This document shows, one piece after another, positions 1 through 6,325 of a DNA stretch of 31,547 bases. Location of the stretch: positions 1 through 31,547 of the forward strand of contig CAZQXS010000035.1 in assembly GCA_964597275.1 (NCBI GenBank), read 5' to 3'. The stretch's first letter is position 1. The number at the start of each line of letters is the position of its first letter. A model generated the notes under the pieces. The model searched no databases. It was not told the DNA's origin and was given only the letters and a program-made list of their open reading frames with translations. Source of the stretch: UBA8110 sp964597275. GTDB taxonomy: Bacteria; SAR324; NAC60-12. The position numbers were made by a program, and so were the translations under genes.

Positions 1-66
1 GCTTGCGTCCCTGCGGCATTTCTGGAATGCTGATGCCCATTCAACCCTTCCTTTTTGGAGATTGCC

Positions 67-483
67 ATGAAGTACTTGCACACGATGATCCGCGTCCGCG
101 ACCTTGACGCCACCCTCGATTTCTTCCTCAACAAGCTCGGCTTTGTCGAACAGCGCCGCAAGGAGTCCGAGAAGGGCCGCTTCACGCTGGTCTTCATCGC
201 GCCCACGGCGGACGACCTGCCACTGGAGCTGACCTACAACTGGGATCCGGAGGAGTACACCGGAGGCCGCAACTTCGGACACGTCGCCTACTCGGTGGAG
301 AACATCTACGACTACTGCGCCCGCTTGCAGGAGACCGGAATCCCGATCTTGCGCCCGCCCCGCGACGGCAAGATGGCGTTCATCCGCACTCCGGATGACA
401 TCTCCATCGAACTCTTGCAGGAAGGCGACGCCCTGCCTCCGCAGGAACCGTGGACCTCGATGCCGAATCAGGGCGAGTGGTGA
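67..483 (+). CDS. gloA: Lactoylglutathione lyase (glyoxalase I)
   Basis: Glyoxalase I isomerises the methylglyoxal-glutathione hemithioacetal to S-lactoylglutathione in the cytosol, detoxifying methylglyoxal. The 138-residue protein is one vicinal-oxygen-chelate subunit, the usual bacterial length. The four metal ligands of the family are all visible: His5 (in KYLHTM), Glu54 (in LELTYNW), His72 (in GHVAYSV) and Glu115 (in SIELL). The frame is open from a TTG at 55, but the ATG at 67 has a GGAG Shine-Dalgarno 6 bases upstream and gives the canonical N-terminus, so it is preferred. Its TGA lies one base before the next gene's ATG, indicating an operon with the DUF2062 gene. Identification is secure; the preferred metal cannot be read from sequence. 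Confidence 0.95.
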   Translation: MKYLHTMIRVRDLDATLDFFLNKLGFVEQRRKESEKGRFTLVFIAPTADDLPLELTYNWDPEEYTGGRNFGHVAYSVENIYDYCARLQETGIPILRPPRDGKMAFIRTPDDISIELLQEGDALPPQEPWTSMPNQGEW

Positions 484-484
484 G

Positions 485-1054
485 ATGCTGAAACGCCTGC
501 GGGCACAGATTCACGAGCGCATCGTCCAGCCGATCACTGCAAGCAACGCCCCCGTGTCCCAACTCAGTTGGGGCGTGGCGGTGGGCACCTTTGTGGGCCT
601 GACCCCCACGATGGGGGTGCAGATGTACATTGCCGCCGTGATTTGGGGAATCAGCCGCTACGTCCTCCAGTTTCCGTTCAACCTTCCGGTGGCGGTGGCG
701 ATGGTCTGGATCACCAATCCCATCACGGTGGTGCCGATCTACTACGTCTTTCTCGTCACCGGATCGCTGCTGCTCCAGCACGGGGAAGCCCTCAGCTACG
801 CGCACTTTGCCGAAAGCTTCGAGCGCATCGCGGCCATGGAGGACGCCTGGCAGTCGATTGTGGAGGGAACGCGGTTCCTGCTCGTGGACCTCGGCTGGCC
901 TATGGTGGTGGGCGGCTTGGCGTATGCCCTTCCGGGGGCCATTTTCGGCTACTTCCTCACCTCCCGGCTCGTCACCCTGCACCGCCGCCAAAAAGCCGCA
1001 GCGGCCAACATGAGCTACGAGCAGTGGCAGGCCATCAACGAGGTCATGCCCTGA
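485..1054 (+). CDS. DUF2062 family membrane protein
   Basis: A 189-residue inner-membrane protein of the DUF2062 family. The signature can be followed: a small-residue-rich segment (SWGVAVGTFVGLTP, about residues 29-42), a hydrophobic stretch with TNPITVVPIYY (about 81-91), and a third membrane segment near 140-160. The function of the family is not established; members often sit beside envelope or glycosyltransferase genes. The ATG at 485 is chosen because it lies one base after the gloA stop with a GAGTGG purine stretch upstream; the longer open frame from 395 runs inside gloA and does not look like protein. The stop is followed two bases later by a large inverted repeat that could act as a transcript end. 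Confidence 0.85.
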   Translation: MLKRLRAQIHERIVQPITASNAPVSQLSWGVAVGTFVGLTPTMGVQMYIAAVIWGISRYVLQFPFNLPVAVAMVWITNPITVVPIYYVFLVTGSLLLQHGEALSYAHFAESFERIAAMEDAWQSIVEGTRFLLVDLGWPMVVGGLAYALPGAIFGYFLTSRLVTLHRRQKAAAANMSYEQWQAINEVMP

Positions 1055-1056
1055 AA

Positions 1057-1137
1057 CTCACCACAGAGTCACAGAGAACGCAGAGAAAAAAATGACGCAA
1101 AAACAATACTCTGTGTCCTCTGTGACTCTGTGGTGAA
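1057..1137. repeat. Large inverted repeat (29-base arms, 23-base loop)
   Basis: The left arm 1057-1085 and the right arm 1109-1137 are reverse complements with 26 of 29 positions matching. They are separated by an A-rich loop at 1086-1108. The arms carry the CACAGAGTCACAGAG-type sequence that occurs as a dispersed element in many unrelated bacterial genomes. The element starts two bases after the DUF2062 stop, so it would fold into a long hairpin at the 3' end of that transcript. Confidence 0.85.
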
Positions 1138-1157
1138 TCAACTTTCCGGATTGGAAA

Positions 1158-1310
1158 ATGGGACAGAAGGCAGAAGACAGAAGACCGGACCATTCATCCT
1201 TCGACAAGCTCAGGACGAACGGCTCTGGACTTCACTCCAAAGAGCCAGCCACCAGCCGCCAGCCACCGACCACCGACCACCAAGCAGAAGGCAGAAGGCG
1301 GCTGTATCAA
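1158..1310. repeat. Composite dispersed-repeat tract
   Basis: The tract combines three low-complexity or dispersed units. Purine runs of the AGAAGGCAGAAG type lie at about 1165-1185 and 1285-1300. A REP-like core lies at 1200-1222 (TTCGACAAGCTCAGGACGAA followed by CGG). A GCCAGCCACC/GACCACC array lies at 1244-1281. Related copies of the second and third units occur at 26216-26275 and 29116-29150. The tract is open in the frame of the downstream TPR gene but does not resemble protein. Confidence 0.75.
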
Positions 1311-2447
1311 GTGGGCAACCGCCTGCACGAGGACGGACACCCGGAGCAGGCGCGGCAGGTTTGGCAGCAGCTTGCGCTGGCATCGGAAGCCCCGGAGCCT
1401 CCAGAGGCTCCCGCCGCCGCTGTCAACCTCAACCGCCTGCGCTGGAAGGTGGTGGGGGCATCACTGCTCGCGCTGGTGTGTTTCTACGTCATCGTCTTCA
1501 CCGCCTTTCCCCGCCGTGACGATCCCTTCCTGCAACTCCTCAACGCCCTGACCACCTCGCAACCCCAATCCGCGTGGGACGCCTTCTGGGACACCGGACG
1601 CCCCTCGCTGAGTCCGCGCCGCCACTCGCAGGCCGATGAGGTCTGGCCGATGCTGGAAGAACTGTTCGAGCAGATGCTGGGACAAAACCCCTCACAAACT
1701 CAGCAGCGCAAAACAGGACTGGAGGACTGGCTGGAGCGTTACCGCCAACTCCGGGGCGGACCGATCCGTCCCACCGACTATTACGTCATCACCGGACGCG
1801 GCCTCTTCAACACGCGCCGCTTCAACGAGGCAATTGCCGTTTTCCAAGAGGGCTTGCGTCACGCCAAGACTCCGGAGCAGCGCGGCAGCCTGTTTCAAGA
1901 AATCGGCACCACCTTCTACTATCAGGGGTATCACCTCCAGCCCAACGGATTGGCCGAGTACGACCTGCGCATGGTGCAGAAATCGGTGGACGCCTACGAG
2001 CAGGCCATCCGCTACACCGATGGTCCGTACCTCTACGGCAATCTCGGCTGGGGGTACTACCTGCTGGAGGATTATGACCGTGCGGTGGAATACGGGCAGC
2101 GTGCGCTGGCGCTGGACCCGAAGCTCAACTACGTCCGCATGAACCTCGGCATCACCTTCCTGCGGCAACACCGCTACCGCGAGTCGTTTCAGGCGTATGA
2201 GAGCATCCTGCGCTTCAACCCGGACACGCTGGAGTACGAGGGGGGGATTCGGGACTTGCTGGAACTGGAGCGGGAACATCCGGGGCGCTACCCCTTCATC
2301 CCCTTTGTCCTTGGCTTCATCTACAAGAAGCAGGAACGCTACGCGTTGGCCCAAGCGCAACTGGAGCACTTCCTGTCCCGCCCGTTCCCAGATGCCTTCT
2401 GGAAATCGCAGGCCCGCCGCCTGCTTCAAGACATGGGCGCGAACTGA
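1311..2447 (+). CDS. TPR-repeat membrane protein
   Basis: A tetratricopeptide-repeat protein with one N-terminal membrane anchor (VVGASLLALVCFYVIVF, about 45 residues from this start) and the remainder predicted in the periplasm. At least three TPR-like helical pairs are readable: one around TDYYVITGRGLFNTRRFNEA, a tandem pair around NLGWGYYLLEDYDRAVEYG and NLGITFLRQHRYRESFQAY, and one around FVLGFIYKKQERYALAQA. TPRs mediate protein contacts; the partner is unknown. The frame stays open back to an ATG at 1158, but those 51 codons are made of dispersed repeats. The GTG at 1311, with AGAAGG upstream, is therefore taken as the start; initiation at 1158 is not excluded. The stop abuts the stop of the convergent HNH gene with no gap. 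Confidence 0.75.
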   Translation: MGNRLHEDGHPEQARQVWQQLALASEAPEPPEAPAAAVNLNRLRWKVVGASLLALVCFYVIVFTAFPRRDDPFLQLLNALTTSQPQSAWDAFWDTGRPSLSPRRHSQADEVWPMLEELFEQMLGQNPSQTQQRKTGLEDWLERYRQLRGGPIRPTDYYVITGRGLFNTRRFNEAIAVFQEGLRHAKTPEQRGSLFQEIGTTFYYQGYHLQPNGLAEYDLRMVQKSVDAYEQAIRYTDGPYLYGNLGWGYYLLEDYDRAVEYGQRALALDPKLNYVRMNLGITFLRQHRYRESFQAYESILRFNPDTLEYEGGIRDLLELEREHPGRYPFIPFVLGFIYKKQERYALAQAQLEHFLSRPFPDAFWKSQARRLLQDMGAN

Positions 2448-2750
2448 TCACCCCTTGCGCAGCCGTTCCAGGTAGGCCTCCCATTCCACGGGCAGGAGGT
2501 GGAGTTTCTGTTCGTTACACTCCTTGCAGCACGGCACCACGTTCGATTTGGTGGTCTTGCCGCCACGGGCGAGGGGCACGACGTGGTCCATCGTCAACTC
2601 CCGCGCCGGCATCTCGCGTTCGCAGTAGTGACAGCGGTTGTGCGCCCGGCGGTTTTTCCACCATTGCGACTGCTTGAGTTCGCGCGCCTTGCGGCGTTCG
2701 CGCTTGAGTTCCTCCGGATCTGGAGGCCAGTACCAGACCTCCTCGGCCAT
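2448..2750 (-). CDS. Small HNH endonuclease-like protein
   Basis: A 100-residue protein with a compact zinc-stabilised HNH (beta-beta-alpha-metal) fold. Cys40-x2-Cys43 and Cys75-x2-Cys78 form the zinc knuckle. Asp55-His56, Asn70 and Asn79 (MDHVVPLARGGKTTKSN...CNEQK) are the expected catalytic and metal positions. A basic N-terminal helix (ELKRERRKARELK) would contact nucleic acid. Such stand-alone HNH proteins are widespread and mostly uncharacterised; they may nick DNA or act in repair. The ATG overlaps the tolB stop by one base (TGATG), so it is probably translationally coupled to tolB, an unexpected partner for an envelope gene. Confidence 0.85.
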   Translation of the reverse strand: MAEEVWYWPPDPEELKRERRKARELKQSQWWKNRRAHNRCHYCEREMPARELTMDHVVPLARGGKTTKSNVVPCCKECNEQKLHLLPVEWEAYLERLRKG

Positions 2751-4054
2751 CAGAAGTTCCGGGCGGTCCAGTTGGGGCCAGTTTCCTCGAACTCGCGGGG
2801 AATGCGCGTGAGCCGCCGCATCCCAGAGCCGTCAATGAAGATGACGTAAAGCTTGTAGGTGCCCGTGGGATTGGCAGAAAAGGTCAGCATCCGTCCGTCC
2901 GGAGACCAAGAGGGCTGTTCGCAATCGTAGTTGCCCCGCGTGAGTCGGCGGGATTCCTCGGTGAAAGGATCCATGATGAAGATCTGCTGCCGTCCGGCGA
3001 TCACCTTGGAGTACGCAATCAGGGTGCCATCCGGAGACCAGACCGGGTTGCTGTTGCTGGAGCCGTCGAAAGTGAGTTGGAAGGCGATTCCGGTGTCGAG
3101 CTCTTGATAGAACAACTGTTCGCGTCCGGCGCGATCCGACACGAACACGATGCGCTGGTTGTCCGGAGAGAGATGCGGCGAGGTGTCAATGCGCCGATGC
3201 TTGGTCAAGCGCCGGGGTTCGGCGCGAGTGCGCAGGTTGAACTCGTAGAGGTCGGCGTTGCCGTTGCGGCTGAGCGTGAGGATGATGCGCTCGTTGTCGT
3301 CAAACCACGTGCCACCGCTGGTGATGCCAAACTGCCCCTTGCGCGAAAGCAGCACCCGCATGGGCTTGCCCTTCAGGCGGTCCAGCATGATCGAGGTGCC
3401 TTGACGGCTCACGGTCGTGTAGATCAGGCTCTTGCCGTCCGGAGACCAGCGCGGAAAGAGGCTGATGAAGGGGTTGCGCGAAACACCGGAAAGCCGCCGT
3501 CCGTGCGTGTTGATGCGGGCGATGATCTTGCGGCGACCGGGCTGGCGCAAGCTGAAGGCGACCGTGCTGCCCAGCGAGGCCGGTATCCCCGTGAGTTCCC
3601 CGGCAATGCGGTTGACGAGGTCCATCACTCCGGTTTCCGCAAACTCCCCGTGCCGCAGCTTCATTTCCTGCGCCAGCAACACATTGCCGTCGTTGCCCGC
3701 GACCGCAAGCCGGATGCGCGAGTTCCTGCCCGTTCCCACAAGCTGGGCGAGCAGCTTCATGTCCGGGGCACGGCCCAGCGCCTTGCAGGCGTTGTAGCGC
3801 GAGTCCTGAATCCGAAAAACCCCGCTCCAGCACAGGTTGCGGTCAAAAATCCGCAGCCAGCGCGAAGCCTCCGGATGCGCGGCAAAGGCATCGTTCGGCT
3901 CCAGTTGCACCGTGAAGCGCGAGAAGCCAATCCCGCTGATGATGATTTCTTCGCTGGAGTACGTTTGCGCACGGACGGCAGCGCCGCCGAGGCCCACCCA
4001 CACAAGCAGCAGCGCCGCCCATTTTTTGCAAGACCAACTCAAGGTTCCGCTCAA
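2750..4054 (-). CDS. tolB: Tol-Pal system protein TolB
   Basis: TolB is the periplasmic beta-propeller of the Tol-Pal system, which links TolA to the peptidoglycan-associated lipoprotein Pal during outer-membrane constriction. The 434-residue length is normal. A signal peptide (about residues 1-29, ending GGAAVRA) precedes the N-terminal domain. The C-terminal propeller shows repeated blades with SPDGKSLIY, SPDNQRIVF, SPDGTLIAYS and SPDGRMLTFS. The start is read as TTG overlapping the tolA stop as TTGA, a standard coupling arrangement; a second in-frame TTG four codons later is an alternative, and no ATG exists nearby. It lies between tolA and the HNH gene; pal is not downstream. Confidence 0.93.
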   Translation of the reverse strand: MSGTLSWSCKKWAALLLVWVGLGGAAVRAQTYSSEEIIISGIGFSRFTVQLEPNDAFAAHPEASRWLRIFDRNLCWSGVFRIQDSRYNACKALGRAPDMKLLAQLVGTGRNSRIRLAVAGNDGNVLLAQEMKLRHGEFAETGVMDLVNRIAGELTGIPASLGSTVAFSLRQPGRRKIIARINTHGRRLSGVSRNPFISLFPRWSPDGKSLIYTTVSRQGTSIMLDRLKGKPMRVLLSRKGQFGITSGGTWFDDNERIILTLSRNGNADLYEFNLRTRAEPRRLTKHRRIDTSPHLSPDNQRIVFVSDRAGREQLFYQELDTGIAFQLTFDGSSNSNPVWSPDGTLIAYSKVIAGRQQIFIMDPFTEESRRLTRGNYDCEQPSWSPDGRMLTFSANPTGTYKLYVIFIDGSGMRRLTRIPREFEETGPNWTARNF

Positions 4055-5778
4055 TCCTTTGGAGTGAATTTGACCACCACGATGTACGGTGGTTTTTTCG
4101 CAAGGGCTTCCGGCAAAGGGGCCAGCCGCGCCAGCCGAATCGCCGCCCGGACTTTCCTGACAAATCCCGCCGAGGCTTCTGTTTCCACCACCTCGTGGCG
4201 GAGAATTTTCCCGGACACCGCGATCTCCAGCCGAATCCGCACGAAGCGATCCTTGCGGGAAGCCCCGCCCACCTTCGGCAGGATCTTCCCTTGAATGTGC
4301 AGGTTGTATTCCCGCTCTGCTTTTTGGAACTCCTTGATCGCCTCAAACCCGGAAAGGTTCAGTTCCCCCTGCTGATCGGCGTCCACAACTGACTCCACCT
4401 CAAGCACCAGCGGCAACTCATCCTGCGGGGTGTTGATCAGGGCTTCGTCCTGCAGCAAGCTGTTGTCCAAGGTCGGGGCATCCAGCGAAGCCGGCGCGGG
4501 GGCCGAGGGCGCGGCCAGCAGGTCCGTGTTGGAAACGGCGGGAAGTGCAGGGTCCAGCTTGGTGGGCAGCGCAATCTCCGTTTTGGACGGCACGGCGGTG
4601 GCCAGCGACGTTGCAGATTTTCCGGGAGCAATCGTGGGTGCAGTGAGCTTGGGTGCCTTCAGAGAGGGCTTGGAGGCCGCAAAACTTCCTGTGCCACTGC
4701 CGGATTTTGTGGTTTTCAGCGTCGGCTTGGGAGTGGCGATCTTGCCGATTCCTGCAATTTTGGGCTTGGGAAGCTGCGTTCCAGACAAGCGGGGAGCGGC
4801 CGAAACCTCGCCCGCCTTCACCTTGGGAAGGCTGAGCTTGGCCTTGGGGCTTGGCAACACGGAGGTCTTCGGCTTCACCAACGGGGTGCGGCTGGAAGTC
4901 AAACGAGGGGCGGCGGGTGTTTTCTTAGCGGTTTTTCGGGCCGTGCGCGGTGTCGGAGTCTGGAGCGTGGGCTGTTTGGGTTTCTGCACTTTTTTGCTCC
5001 CGGGCTTTCGGCTTTGCACTTTGGGTTGTTCGGGCCGTGCAGCGGAGGCGCTTTTTTGCTTTGCAGGAACGGGCTTGGGCGGGGCCGGAGTTGCAGCGGC
5101 CTGCTTTTGGGCGGAGGGGGTTTTCTTGGAATGTTTCGACTTGATGGGCGAACTCGGCTTGGGTTTGAGAGTCGGCTGCACCGGAGCCGAGGGCGAAGGC
5201 GTGGCGCTGGGGGCAGACAAGTTCAAGGGGGCCAGTTCCACGGTCTCCCCGGCTTTTGGCAGAGCGGCAGCGGACGTTGCAGACGAGGTTGGAATTGACG
5301 GGGTTTCCGAAGTTGCAACCAGCGAGGCGGTTTTGGATGCGCCTCCAAGGGTGGGGGTGGGCACCAGTTTGGGAGGTGCCGGAGTCGGCTTGGCCGAGGC
5401 GGACTGCTGGGCCGCAACGGTGGTTTCCGAAGGGGTCGGCGGCTCCGGCTCCGGGGCAGGAGTGGGTTCCGCTTTGGGCTTGGGCTTTTCTGGAGGAGGC
5501 GTTTTAACGGGCTGATCCAGCAGCACCACTTCCTGCGTGGCCTTGGTGAGCGTGGGCGTGGGCTTGACGGGCTTGGGAACCACAGGCTTGGGACGGATGA
5601 TCGTGACCCCCACACTGGCCTTCACGGGTTCCGGCTCCGGAGCCTGCTGCCATGCCCCCCAAGTGCTGATTGCCCCCAGCAAAAACAGGTGGGTCAGCAA
5701 GGATCCCAGCACCCCCCAACCAAAACGTGAGCGGGCCGGAGTCCGAGGCGGTGGCTGCGAAGAAAAAACGTCGCTCAT
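4051..5778 (-). CDS. tolA: TolA/TonB-like energy-transducing protein (probable TolA)
   Basis: A 575-residue protein with the three-part plan of TolA/TonB. It has a short cytoplasmic tail, one membrane helix at about residues 25-41 (GVLGSLLTHLFLLGAIS), and a periplasmic linker of some 400 residues very rich in Pro, Lys, Ala, Ser and Thr. A C-terminal domain of about 80 residues (from LHIQGKILPKV to VVVKFTPKD) matches the TonB/TolA C-terminal type. Overlap with tolB argues for TolA rather than TonB. The linker resembles TonB Pro-Lys repeats more than the long Ala-rich helix of enterobacterial TolA. The start ATG has GAAAGG 5 bases upstream. tolQ and tolR are not adjacent in this window. Confidence 0.85.
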   Translation of the reverse strand: MSDVFSSQPPPRTPARSRFGWGVLGSLLTHLFLLGAISTWGAWQQAPEPEPVKASVGVTIIRPKPVVPKPVKPTPTLTKATQEVVLLDQPVKTPPPEKPKPKAEPTPAPEPEPPTPSETTVAAQQSASAKPTPAPPKLVPTPTLGGASKTASLVATSETPSIPTSSATSAAALPKAGETVELAPLNLSAPSATPSPSAPVQPTLKPKPSSPIKSKHSKKTPSAQKQAAATPAPPKPVPAKQKSASAARPEQPKVQSRKPGSKKVQKPKQPTLQTPTPRTARKTAKKTPAAPRLTSSRTPLVKPKTSVLPSPKAKLSLPKVKAGEVSAAPRLSGTQLPKPKIAGIGKIATPKPTLKTTKSGSGTGSFAASKPSLKAPKLTAPTIAPGKSATSLATAVPSKTEIALPTKLDPALPAVSNTDLLAAPSAPAPASLDAPTLDNSLLQDEALINTPQDELPLVLEVESVVDADQQGELNLSGFEAIKEFQKAEREYNLHIQGKILPKVGGASRKDRFVRIRLEIAVSGKILRHEVVETEASAGFVRKVRAAIRLARLAPLPEALAKKPPYIVVVKFTPKD

Positions 5779-5842
5779 CGGGCCTTTCTCACGCGAATTT
5801 CGCCAAAAAACAGGGAATTTGAGGAAAAATCTGCATCCGGGC

Positions 5843-5869
5843 TTGACTTCTTGAGGGAAGGATTATAGT
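5843..5869 (+). promoter_or_regulatory. Putative sigma70 promoter for HU
   Basis: TTGACT at 5843-5848 and TATAGT at 5864-5869 are separated by 15 bases, slightly short of the optimum. They lie about 140 bases upstream of the HU start, in the 233-base gap between divergent tolA and HU. This is motif reading only. Confidence 0.45.
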
Positions 5870-6011
5870 GATAGCAAGGGATTGCAGAGCCTTGCGGACC
5901 TTTCGCAAACGCAATTCTCGGCTCACAGGAACGCGAGCCGACCCCTAATCCAAGGAATGGAGTTGTCACGACTACCTTCCGTTTTTTAACCTTTCATCTT
6001 TGGACAGAGAC

Positions 6012-6287
6012 ATGACCAAATCTGAACTTGTGGATGCCATTGCCAGTGGTGCTGGCCTGAGCAAATCTGATGCAGCCAACGCACTGCAAGCCACCTTGGG
6101 TGCCGTCGAAGGCGCTCTCAAGGGCGGGGATTCCGTCTCCCTGATTGGCTTTGGCACCTTCTCCGTGGTGAAGCGCAGCGCCCGCACGGGTCGCAACCCG
6201 CAGAACCCCGGACAGCAAATCACCATCCCCGCCTCCAAGGCGGTGAAGTTCAAGGCAGGCAGCAAGCTCAAAGCTGCTGTCAAGTAA
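6012..6287 (+). CDS. hup: DNA-binding protein HU
   Basis: HU is a small dimeric nucleoid protein that bends and constrains DNA. The 91 residues from the ATG at 6012 match the family length exactly. The N-terminal helices (KSELVDAIASGAGLSKSDA) and the hallmark arm region (GFGTFSVVKRSARTGRNPQ, then the intercalating-proline tip and KFKAGSKLK) are all present. An upstream in-frame TTG at 6000 is less likely because GGACAGAG precedes the ATG at 6012. The gene stands alone, divergent from tolA and convergent with mrcA, with its own promoter candidate and a hairpin after the stop. The alpha or beta subtype cannot be assigned by eye. Confidence 0.96.
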   Translation: MTKSELVDAIASGAGLSKSDAANALQATLGAVEGALKGGDSVSLIGFGTFSVVKRSARTGRNPQNPGQQITIPASKAVKFKAGSKLKAAVK

Positions 6288-6297
6288 GCCCTTTCCC

Positions 6298-6322
6298 GAC
6301 GGGGCGCACTCTGCGCCTCGTC
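6298..6322. terminator. Hairpin between convergent hup and mrcA
   Basis: An 11-bp stem (left arm 6298-6308, right arm 6312-6322, one G-U pair) closes a 3-base loop 10 bases after the HU stop and just after the mrcA stop on the other strand. No T-run follows on either strand, so it may block or stabilise 3' ends in both directions rather than act as a classical intrinsic terminator. Confidence 0.55.
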
Positions 6323-6325
6323 TCC

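Noticed and set aside
1244..1281. Repeat array considered as a CRISPR fragment
   Set aside because: The units are short, contiguous and degenerate, with no unique spacers of uniform length and no cas gene nearby.
4430..5515. Long plus-strand open frame (361 codons) rich in Gly, Val and Ala
   Set aside because: It is the antisense of the Pro/Lys/Ala-rich tolA linker; repetitive GC-rich codons on one strand keep the other open. It has no ribosome site and no domain.
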